Assembly: GCA_002449575.1 (NCBI GenBank)
Contig: DJXC01000021.1
Span: 1-7,784 of the forward strand
Origin: Ruminococcus sp. UBA7014
GTDB taxonomy: Bacteria; Bacillota; Clostridia; Oscillospirales; Ruminococcaceae
Direction of reading: 5' to 3'
Length of the DNA: 7,784 nucleotides
The position numbers and the translations under genes are program-made. Below the pieces are notes generated by a model, which was not told the DNA's origin, ran no database searches, and worked only from the letters and a program-made list of their open reading frames with translations. Below are positions 1 to 6,172 of the stretch, in pieces (position 1 is the first letter of the stretch; each line of letters opens with the position of its first letter).

Positions 1-1152
1 TTCTGGGTTATCAGAATGATGTTCTCTGCTTTGGAAAATATGGGTGAAGTGCCGTTCAATACGGTTCTGATTCACGGACTTGTCAGAGATGCTCAGGGGC
101 GCAAAATGTCAAAATCTCTCGGCAACGGCATTGACCCGCTGGAAGTGATTTCCCAGTATGGTGCAGATGCACTCCGTTTCATGCTGGCAACCGGTAATGC
201 GCCGGGTAATGATATGCGCTATATTGATGATAAAGTCAAGGCAGCACGTAATTTTGCAAATAAGCTCTGGAATGCATCCAGATTTATTATGATGAATCTG
301 CCGGAAAATTTCAAATTCACTGGTCTGCCTGAAAAACTCACTATGGAAGATAAATGGGTAGTTTCTAAATTCAATCAGCTTGCAAAGGAAGTCAACCAGA
401 ATCTGGAAGCTTTTGAAATCGGTGTTGCCTGCTCAAAACTCTATGACTTTATCTGGGATATATTCTGCGACTGGTATATCGAACTGACAAAGCCCAGAAT
501 TCAGGCTGGCGGTGAAGCGAAAGAATCCGCTCAGGCTGTTCTTGTCTGGACAATGCAAGGTATGCTGAAATTGCTGCACCCGTTCATGCCGTTTATTACA
601 GAAGAAATCTGGCAGACACTTGTCAATGACGGTTCTATGATTATGCTTTCTGCTTATCCGGTTTATGACGAAAAACTCAATTTCTTTGCTGAAGAAACCG
701 ATTTTGAAAAAATAATTGCTGCCATTAAGGCAGTCAGAAACACCAGAACAGAACTGAATGTTCCGCCGTCTGTCAAGGCAAAACTCTATATTGAAACCGC
801 AGATGCTGACTTATTTGCCGGTGCAAAGCTGTTCTTTGAAAAACTGGCTTCTGCTTCTGAAATCGAAATTGGCAGCCATTTTGAAATTCCGGATTCTGCC
901 GGAGCTGTTACCGCTGCCGCAAGAATTTTTATCCCCATGAACGAACTTGTCGATAAGGAAAAGGAACTTGCAAGACTCGAAAAAGAACGGCAGAAAGCAC
1001 AGAAAGATATTGATTTTCTGAGCAGCAAACTCAACAATCAGGGATTCTTAGCAAAAGCTCCTGAAAAGCTTATCGAAGCAGAAAAGGCAAAACTCGCCAA
1101 AGCACAAGAAAAAATGGATAAAATTATGAAATCTATCAAGGCATACAGCTGA
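1..1152 (+). CDS. valS: Valine--tRNA ligase, C-terminal part (5' end outside window)
   Basis: Class Ia aminoacyl-tRNA synthetase that charges tRNA-Val with valine in the cytoplasm. The reading frame is open from base 1, so the gene starts upstream. About 383 residues are visible; the family is usually near 880, so the HIGH motif and editing domain are missing. Visible parts in order: the end of the Rossmann core (FWVIR), a conserved stretch leading to the KMSKS ATP-binding signature at 103-117, the LGNGIDPLEVI and GADALRFMLATGN segments typical of ValS, a helical anticodon-binding domain (roughly visible residues 120-260), and a Lys/Glu-rich C-terminal coiled coil (about residues 313-383) of the Val_tRNA-synt_C type that contacts tRNA. 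The KMSKS context and coiled coil separate it from IleS and LeuS. The stop is 14 bases before the folC ATG. No damage is seen. Confidence 0.97.
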   Translation, partial: FWVIRMMFSALENMGEVPFNTVLIHGLVRDAQGRKMSKSLGNGIDPLEVISQYGADALRFMLATGNAPGNDMRYIDDKVKAARNFANKLWNASRFIMMNLPENFKFTGLPEKLTMEDKWVVSKFNQLAKEVNQNLEAFEIGVACSKLYDFIWDIFCDWYIELTKPRIQAGGEAKESAQAVLVWTMQGMLKLLHPFMPFITEEIWQTLVNDGSMIMLSAYPVYDEKLNFFAEETDFEKIIAAIKAVRNTRTELNVPPSVKAKLYIETADADLFAGAKLFFEKLASASEIEIGSHFEIPDSAGAVTAAARIFIPMNELVDKEKELARLEKERQKAQKDIDFLSSKLNNQGFLAKAPEKLIEAEKAKLAKAQEKMDKIMKSIKAYS

Positions 1153-1155
1153 TTC

Positions 1156-1162
1156 AGGTGAG
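1156..1162 (+). promoter_or_regulatory. Ribosome binding site deciding the folC start
   Basis: AGGTGAG lies four bases before the ATG at 1167. The in-frame GTG at 1158 lies inside this purine motif and has no Shine-Dalgarno sequence of its own, so the ATG at 1167 is preferred. The spacing is a little short, and this is inference from sequence alone. Confidence 0.6.
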
Positions 1163-1166
1163 TATC

Positions 1167-2411
1167 ATGACATTTGAAAACGCCATGAAATTTATCAGCA
1201 GTTTTACAAAAAGCGGCGAACCGGTCAGGAATCTTGACCGGATTGCCAGACTGCTGAATCAGGTCGGCAATCCGCACAAAAAATTAAAATATATTCATAT
1301 CGCCGGAACAAACGGAAAAGGCTCTGTCGCTGAATATCTGACAAATATCCTGAAAAAATCCGGATACAAAACGGGAACGCTGACTTCTCCGTATATCCGG
1401 CATTATCAGGACAGAATCAGAATCAATGGGGAAGACATTCCGGAAAAAATACTCTGTGAACTCTGTGAAGGGTTGCAGGCGACTGTCACCGGAATGGGCT
1501 ATTCTCAGTTTGAAATTACAATGGTGATTGCCTTTCTGTATTTTGTCCGGAAACAGGTGGATATTGTCGTTCTGGAAACTGGAATCGGCGGCTTGCTGGA
1601 TGCGACAAATATTATTGAAAAACCGCTTGTTTCGGTATTGACTTCTGTTTCTGAAGACCATATGGAAATTCTGGGCGACACTATCGAAAAGATAGCCACC
1701 CAAAAAGCCGGAATCATCAAAGAGAGATGTCCTGTCGTGATTTCACCCGAAAATAAGGGCGAAAAAATTTTCCGGCAAACCGCACAGGAAAAACACTGCA
1801 AAATTTTTCAGCCTCAGAAACATATCTGGTATGGTGATATTGCTTTCACAGGAAATGAATTTTTCTATGGTGATATCCCCTACAAAACCAGAATGGGCGG
1901 TGAACATCAGGTTGATAATGCTGTAACAGTGCTTGAAACTGTCAATGCTTTAAGAGAACAGGGTTTGCACATTCCGGAAAAAGCTGTGCATGAAGGACTT
2001 TATGAAACAGTTGTTCCCGGCAGAATCCAGATTTTGCAGGAAAATCCACTTGTGATTCTGGACGGTGGTCACAATGCAGACGGTACAAAAGCACTTTCCA
2101 ATTTGTTGCAGCAAGACAGAGACGGAAAGTATATCGGCATTTGCGGCATGACCGCTTCAAAAGATGCAGATACTGCTTCCGGAAATTTATCACCCGTATT
2201 CCTGAAAGTCTTCTGTGTGGACGGCTTTACACCGAATGCATTCCCGAAGGAACAGCTTGCTGAATATTTCCGGAAACATCATACAGATGCAGAAATTTCT
2301 GATTTGAAAGATGCACTTCCGAAAGCCCTTGTTTTAGCGGAATCTTCCGGAAATCCGGTTGTTATCTGTGGTTCACTGTATCTGGCGAGCTGGTATCTGA
2401 ATCAGAGGTGA
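1167..2411 (+). CDS. folC: Bifunctional folylpolyglutamate synthase / dihydrofolate synthase
   Basis: Mur-ligase-family enzyme that joins glutamate to dihydropteroate and/or extends folate polyglutamate tails, using ATP, in the cytoplasm. The 414 residues from the ATG are normal for FolC. Motifs in order: P-loop GTNGKGS (47-53), TSPYI (73-77), ETGIGGLLDATN (137-148), DHMEILGDT (164-172), QKAGIIK ending at Lys185 (the lysine expected to be carbamylated in this family), GEHQVDN (245-251) and DGGHN (299-303). The usual GGRLDATN carries Leu in place of Arg here (GGLLDATN), a small deviation. A start three codons earlier (GTG at 1158) is possible but less well placed. valS-folC adjacency is common in Firmicutes. 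The sequence alone does not show whether both activities are present. Confidence 0.95.
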   Translation: MTFENAMKFISSFTKSGEPVRNLDRIARLLNQVGNPHKKLKYIHIAGTNGKGSVAEYLTNILKKSGYKTGTLTSPYIRHYQDRIRINGEDIPEKILCELCEGLQATVTGMGYSQFEITMVIAFLYFVRKQVDIVVLETGIGGLLDATNIIEKPLVSVLTSVSEDHMEILGDTIEKIATQKAGIIKERCPVVISPENKGEKIFRQTAQEKHCKIFQPQKHIWYGDIAFTGNEFFYGDIPYKTRMGGEHQVDNAVTVLETVNALREQGLHIPEKAVHEGLYETVVPGRIQILQENPLVILDGGHNADGTKALSNLLQQDRDGKYIGICGMTASKDADTASGNLSPVFLKVFCVDGFTPNAFPKEQLAEYFRKHHTDAEISDLKDALPKALVLAESSGNPVVICGSLYLASWYLNQR

Positions 2412-2418
2412 CTGTTTT

Positions 2419-2883
2419 ATGGAATTTATCATCGGAGCGATAGTAATTATTGTTCTTCTGTTGATTCTGGGTGTTTCACCGACATTGATTATTCTGGGAC
2501 TGCTTTCACTGACAGAATTGTTTCTTCTGCTGATGGCATTATTTTTCATTGTCAGCCTGATTCTGCTGCTGATGACAAAGCCTACAGAAGCAAAATATCT
2601 CAGAATTGACCAGAATGAAGGTGTCGGAACACATGCGGTTTACTGGCTGGATGACAGGGAATATGATAATTCTTTTCCGGCGGAAATTATGTTTATTGAT
2701 AAAATCTATCACAAAGACCAGATGTATAAAGTCCGTATCTGGAAAAGCAAAAAAAATCCGGAACGATATCTGCTGCTTGACTGGTACAGTGTCATTGTGA
2801 TTGCTGTCGGACTGCCGGTGTTCGTGCTTCTTGCCGGAGCAGGATTATTTTATACAATTTTACTTTGGAGTGTGTTCCGATAA
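2419..2883 (+). CDS. Small membrane protein of unknown function
   Basis: I do not recognise a family. The 154-residue product begins with a very hydrophobic stretch, with one membrane segment at about residues 2-19 and one or two more at about 22-52. A charged, mostly beta-looking soluble part follows (about 53-120, with EAKYLRIDQNEG, YWLDDREYDN and YKVRIWKSKKNPERY). A last membrane segment lies at about 123-150. No catalytic motif or signal cleavage site is evident. Translation is well supported: AGAGGTGA overlaps the folC stop, seven bases before the ATG. It lies seven bases after folC and 44 bases before the DUF368 gene, so co-expression is likely. The single soluble block between hairpins could be a small NfeD/OB-like or sensor module, but that is a guess. 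Confidence 0.85.
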   Translation: MEFIIGAIVIIVLLLILGVSPTLIILGLLSLTELFLLLMALFFIVSLILLLMTKPTEAKYLRIDQNEGVGTHAVYWLDDREYDNSFPAEIMFIDKIYHKDQMYKVRIWKSKKNPERYLLLDWYSVIVIAVGLPVFVLLAGAGLFYTILLWSVFR

Positions 2884-2927
2884 TCATAAAAATATTTTAG
2901 AATTAGTTTTCAAGAGAGGAGAACAAC

Positions 2928-3857
2928 ATGAAAGCAAAACAGCTTCTCATGACAATGTTTAACGGTTTCTGTATGGCACTGGCTGACAGTGTGCCGGGTG
3001 TATCCGGCGGAACAGTTGCATTTTTGATGGGATTTTATGATAATTTTATCGGCTCGCTGAATGACCTGCTGACAGGCAATCTCGAAGCCAAAAAGAAAGC
3101 CCTGCTCTACTTAGTCAAACTCGGCGCAGGCTGGGTAATCGGATTTCTGGCATCTGTACTGGTGCTGACTGCTGTCTTTGAAAAGCATATCTATCAGATT
3201 TCTTCTTTGTTTATCGGATTTATTATCTTTGCAATCCCGGTAGTTATCTATGAAGAACGTGAATGTCTGAAACAGAAACTCTGGACAATGTTCATGGTCA
3301 TTCTGGGGGCAGGTGGTGTTTTCGCCCTGACCTACTTTACAACAGGCGGTGAAAACAACGCTGTCACGCTCGAACATGCTACAGCCGGAACATATCTTTA
3401 TGTTTTTATTGCCGGCGCAGTGGCTATCTGTGCAATGGTGCTGCCGGGCATTTCCGGTTCGACACTGCTGCTGATTTTTGGATTATATATTCCGATTGTC
3501 AGTGCGATTAAAGAAACCCTTCACTTGCATCTGCAATATATTCCGGTTTTATTTACATTCGGAATCGGTGTGATTATCGGCATTGTTTCGATTGTGCGTT
3601 TAATCCGGACAGCTCTGGAAAAATGGAGAAGTGCTACAGTATTTTTCATCATTGGCATGATGATTGGTTCACTCTATCCGGTAGCGATGGGGGCGACAAC
3701 TCTTACAGATGCAGATAAAAATCCGCTTGGATTAGCCCCTCTGAGCTTTTCAACATTCAGTTTTGTATTTTTTGTAATTGGTGGTGTAATTATCATCAGC
3801 TTGCAGTTTATGGGCATGATGAAAAGCAGTAAGGAAAATCAGGAGAGTTCTGTATGA
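2928..3857 (+). CDS. DUF368 family membrane protein, probable undecaprenyl-phosphate translocase (PopT-like)
   Basis: A polytopic membrane protein of 309 residues. It carries the two family-defining repeats: ADSVPGVSGGT at residues 19-29 and VLPGISGST at 171-179. Both are P-G-[VI]-S-G signatures at the start of hydrophobic hairpins, which suggests an internal two-fold repeat. About eight hydrophobic segments are visible between residues 1 and 298, with a short charged C-terminal tail. DUF368 proteins (PopT) have been shown in other bacteria to return undecaprenyl phosphate, the lipid carrier for peptidoglycan and other glycans, to the cytoplasmic face. Applying that role here is by family. 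AGGAG lies six bases before the ATG. The TGA stop overlaps the next gene's ATG (ATGA), so translational coupling to the secreted peptidase is likely. Confidence 0.9.
   Translation: MKAKQLLMTMFNGFCMALADSVPGVSGGTVAFLMGFYDNFIGSLNDLLTGNLEAKKKALLYLVKLGAGWVIGFLASVLVLTAVFEKHIYQISSLFIGFIIFAIPVVIYEERECLKQKLWTMFMVILGAGGVFALTYFTTGGENNAVTLEHATAGTYLYVFIAGAVAICAMVLPGISGSTLLLIFGLYIPIVSAIKETLHLHLQYIPVLFTFGIGVIIGIVSIVRLIRTALEKWRSATVFFIIGMMIGSLYPVAMGATTLTDADKNPLGLAPLSFSTFSFVFFVIGGVIIISLQFMGMMKSSKENQESSV
3841..3847 (+). promoter_or_regulatory. Ribosome binding site inside the DUF368 gene for the dockerin-peptidase
   Basis: AGGAGAG lies within the last codons of the DUF368 gene. Its AGGAG core is eight bases before the ATG at 3854, which overlaps the DUF368 stop as ATGA. 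This fixes the downstream start and implies coupled translation. Confidence 0.75.
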
Positions 3858-4699
3858 AACGAAAACTTACAGCATTTTTGCTGGCAATGACATTTTTATG
3901 TAATCCGATACAAGCAAAGGCAGAAGTCTGGGGAGATATTGATAATAACGATATTGTAAATTCTCAGGATATTCTTCTGTTACAGGATTATCTGCACGGC
4001 AGAACGCCACTCACAGAGAAACAATGGTTTACAGCAGATTTGAATCATGACAGCAATGTCAATATTTATGATTTCTGCCTGCTGAAACAGAAAGTTCTCA
4101 ACATGCCGGAAGAAGTCATGCTGGATGTGATGACATTCAATCAGCATCCGGATTATCCGACCGGATGTGAAAGTGCAGCTTTATATATGCTGCTGCATTA
4201 TTATGATGTCAATGTCAGCATGGAACAGATTGTTTCTGTTCTTCCGAAAGGACCAGTTCCATATACCCGGAACGGAAAGCGTTACGGTGCAAATCCGGAA
4301 CGGGAATTTGTCGGAAATCCAAAAAGTTCCAGTTCTTATGGCGTATATAATATTCCCATTGCTACAACGGCTGTTGCATTCCGAAGCGGTGTGCATACCA
4401 AGTCCGGCGCATCTCTGACAGAAGTGATTTCTCTGCTGAATCAGGGTACACCTGTAATTGCATGGTACTGTACCAACCCCGAAAAAGGCATTACTTACCG
4501 GAATAGCTGGTATGACTACGAAACCGGCGAACTTATTCAGTGGCCGGGCGGTGAACATGCAGTTGTTGTCTGCGGACATGATGCAGAAAATCTGACCTAT
4601 CGTGACCCCAACACAGGCAGTTCACGGACAATGAGCCAGTCTTTCTTTCAACAGGTCTTTGATGAACTCGGTGGCAGAATTGTCTATTTTGATGATTGA
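3854..4699 (+). CDS. Secreted C39-like cysteine peptidase with N-terminal type I dockerin
   Basis: 281 residues. A signal peptide (KRK, then a hydrophobic core, with predicted cleavage after AKA at residue 23) is followed directly by a type I dockerin with two EF-hand-like calcium loops. Loop 1 uses D28, D30, N32, N36 and D39; loop 2 uses D62, N64, D66, N68, N70 and D73. The rest (about 90-281) matches Peptidase_C39_2-type domains. It has NQHPDYPTGCESAAL with the likely nucleophile Cys105, the PKGP and FVGNP family motifs, GGEHAVVV with the likely catalytic His235, and YRDPNTG with the likely Asp251. It should bind a cohesin on a cellulosome scaffold or the cell surface and cleave peptide bonds there; the substrate is unknown. 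A dockerin placed before the catalytic domain is less common than at the C-terminus. It is last in the plus-strand operon, translationally coupled to the DUF368 gene, and followed by a strong terminator. Confidence 0.9.
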   Translation: MKRKLTAFLLAMTFLCNPIQAKAEVWGDIDNNDIVNSQDILLLQDYLHGRTPLTEKQWFTADLNHDSNVNIYDFCLLKQKVLNMPEEVMLDVMTFNQHPDYPTGCESAALYMLLHYYDVNVSMEQIVSVLPKGPVPYTRNGKRYGANPEREFVGNPKSSSSYGVYNIPIATTAVAFRSGVHTKSGASLTEVISLLNQGTPVIAWYCTNPEKGITYRNSWYDYETGELIQWPGGEHAVVVCGHDAENLTYRDPNTGSSRTMSQSFFQQVFDELGGRIVYFDD

Positions 4700-4700
4700 C

Positions 4701-4739
4701 AAAAACCGTTCCGGAATTATGCCGGAACGGTCTTTTTTT
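4701..4739 (+). terminator. Bidirectional intrinsic terminator between converging genes
   Basis: A perfect 10-bp stem (ACCGTTCCGG at 4705-4714 pairing with CCGGAACGGT at 4722-4731) with a 7-base loop is followed by T7 at 4733-4739. On the other side A5 at 4701-4705 gives a T-run for minus-strand transcripts. It begins right after the peptidase stop. The stem also encodes the last residues of the minus-strand gene, whose stop codon (4717-4719) lies in the loop. Confidence 0.93.
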
Positions 4740-5643
4740 GTCTGCACAGGTCAGACAAGTATAATAAAATTGCTGTACCTGCGGCAATCTGTACCGGAAA
4801 CCAGAGTAATGCCTGTTCCGGAATCAGATAGGCAAGAATTGAAATCGCTGCCGCTGGAGGCAGAAACATACCAGTTTTCTGCATCATCAGGCAGACAAGC
4901 AGAATCGTCAGAACTGCCGGAATCCATACCGGAAACAGCAGAACTGTAAATACATATCTGCACAGTGCGCCAGTGACAGCACAGAACAGCATCAGCAGAA
5001 GAATTGACAGTTTTTTCTTTTCTGCCGGAGAATCAGGCTTGCAGAATTCTGTAAACGCTACTAGAAGAGGTGGCGCAGCAGCAAAACGCATATCTAGCAG
5101 CATCGCCGGAAGAATTAGCAGACTGCCTGTAAAACTTCTCAGAACTGCCTGAAGGAAATCTGCTTTATCCGGCGGAGAAAGCGGCTGATAACTGAAAGCT
5201 TTGCAGATACCTGTTTTTTCAAGAAATATCCTGCAAAGCAAAACCAGTACCGTCAGGCTGAATGCTGAAATCAAGTAGACAACAGATTCTGTCTGTAACA
5301 TGACCGGCAGTACCAGTGCAGAAATCATAGGTGCAAATGTTGTCCGTGAACAGAGAAAAATCATCTGTGCTGCAAAAAATGCCACACATAGCTGAAATTC
5401 GGCTGAAAGCGGCAGAAACCGGACTATCATTACACCAAGTACCGCACAACACATGATGCAGAGTAACATTCTGGATTTGCTGACATTCCATGCAAACCGT
5501 GGCGCAGTCAGTGAGCCGACAGCAATTGCTGCCATTTCCGGAAAGATAATTTCCGGATTTTTTAAATATCCGGCAATACCTGTCATCAGTCCTGTCAGCA
5601 GAAGTGTCATCAGCAGCGGAATCTGTTTCTTGAAAGCTAGCAT
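4717..5643 (-). CDS. Polytopic membrane protein, HPP-like with internal duplication
   Basis: 308 residues, mostly hydrophobic, with about ten candidate membrane segments. I read it as a distant HPP-family-like protein. The two halves repeat at a constant offset of about 155-157 residues: FPEMAAIA (34-41) with APPLLVAF (190-197), CAVLGVMIVRF (66-76) with CAVTGALCRYV (221-231), and FAPMISALVLP (103-113) with FLPPAAAISIL (260-270). The second half's FLPPAAA resembles the HPPAGA motif of HPP proteins. The transported substrate or function is unknown; some HPP proteins are linked to nitrite transport, but nothing here supports that. The ATG at 5643 has GAGGG ten bases upstream, slightly far, and the gene has its own promoter. 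Its final codons run into the convergent terminator. Family assignment is moderate; the gene itself is certain. Confidence 0.8.
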   Translation of the reverse strand: MLAFKKQIPLLMTLLLTGLMTGIAGYLKNPEIIFPEMAAIAVGSLTAPRFAWNVSKSRMLLCIMCCAVLGVMIVRFLPLSAEFQLCVAFFAAQMIFLCSRTTFAPMISALVLPVMLQTESVVYLISAFSLTVLVLLCRIFLEKTGICKAFSYQPLSPPDKADFLQAVLRSFTGSLLILPAMLLDMRFAAAPPLLVAFTEFCKPDSPAEKKKLSILLLMLFCAVTGALCRYVFTVLLFPVWIPAVLTILLVCLMMQKTGMFLPPAAAISILAYLIPEQALLWFPVQIAAGTAILLYLSDLCRQKKTVPA

Positions 5644-5679
5644 AAAATTTTATCCCTCATTTCTTATATTCCGGAATTT

Positions 5680-5708
5680 ATTATAGCACAGAACTGATGG
5701 AATTGCAA
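5680..5708 (-). promoter_or_regulatory. SigA-type promoter with extended -10 for the HPP-like gene
   Basis: On the minus strand, TTGCAA (5703-5708) is separated by exactly 17 bases from TATAAT (5680-5685). A TG one base upstream of the -10 makes it an extended -10. The predicted transcription start is near 5673, giving a leader of about 30 bases that includes the GAGGG ribosome site at 5654-5658. Confidence 0.8.
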
Positions 5709-5717
5709 GTCTTTCTG

Positions 5718-5747
5718 AAAAAAACAGTTGCAGAGGACTCCGCTGCT
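5718..5747 (-). terminator. Possible weak terminator after the XRE-AbrB gene
   Basis: On the minus strand an imperfect short hairpin, GCAG...CTGC with an extra GG/CC pair (5730-5746), is followed after about five bases by T7 (5718-5724). The stem is short and mismatched, so read-through into the HPP-like gene is likely. Confidence 0.4.
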
Positions 5748-5755
5748 AAAAATGA

Positions 5756-6172
5756 TTATTTCTGCTTCCGTATCATATCCAGAAGATACAAAAAATCTGA
5801 TTCTTTCACCAGTGCCAGCCCCTGACTGTCGTCCCCCAGAACAAAAAGATTATCTCCCGGAGAAATACCAAATACTTTTCTTGCCTGTGCCGGAATGACA
5901 ATCTGTCCTTTTTCACCGACTTTCACGATTCCGAATGCGTATTTGCCTTTTGGAGGAATCGGCATTCCGGTATGATTGTGATTATAAGAAAGCAAATCAT
6001 CCAAAGTGACTTCCAGAAAATCTGCCAGAATTTTGGCTTTTTCGATATCTGGCAGAGATTCTCCGGTTTCCCATTTGGAGAGTGTCTGCCGGGAAACACC
6101 AACCTGTTCGGCAAGTTCTTCCTGTGAGAGTTTTTTCATTTTTCTGAGAGCTGTCAGATTATCATTGAACAT
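5756..6172 (-). CDS. XRE-type HTH regulator fused to a SpoVT-AbrB domain
   Basis: A 138-residue predicted cytoplasmic transcription factor with two DNA-binding folds. Residues 6-60 are a Cro/C1 (XRE) helix-turn-helix: LTALRKMKKLSQEELAEQVG, VSRQTLSKWETGESLPDIEK, then a helix ending LDDLL. A linker of about 15 residues (YNHNHTGMPIPPKG) leads to an AbrB/SpoVT-type swapped-hairpin domain at about 80-124, with VKVGEKGQIVIPAQARKVFGISPGDNL. This HTH plus AbrB layout is a recurrent Firmicutes regulator type. The AAAGGAG site at 6181-6187 lies inside the upstream acyltransferase gene, and the coding regions overlap by 11 bases, so the pair is co-transcribed. The target is unknown; self-control of the shared promoter at 7335-7363 is a reasonable guess. 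No ligand or phosphorylation domain is seen. Confidence 0.93.
   Translation of the reverse strand: MFNDNLTALRKMKKLSQEELAEQVGVSRQTLSKWETGESLPDIEKAKILADFLEVTLDDLLSYNHNHTGMPIPPKGKYAFGIVKVGEKGQIVIPAQARKVFGISPGDNLFVLGDDSQGLALVKESDFLYLLDMIRKQK

Noticed and set aside
1158..1166. GTG start for folC adding three residues
   Set aside because: The GTG lies inside the Shine-Dalgarno motif that serves the ATG at 1167, and it has no ribosome site of its own.
2863..2927. Internal promoter before the DUF368 gene
   Set aside because: The AT-rich gap has no -35 and -10 pair with acceptable spacing and match; only the ribosome site is convincing.
3854..3904. Lipoprotein signal in the peptidase (Cys16)
   Set aside because: The TFLC context does not fit a lipobox, and a better type I cleavage site (AKA, residue 23) follows.
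4659..4949. Plus-strand open frame crossing the convergent terminator
   Set aside because: It overlaps the end of the peptidase gene, runs through a strong terminator and is antisense to the HPP-like gene.
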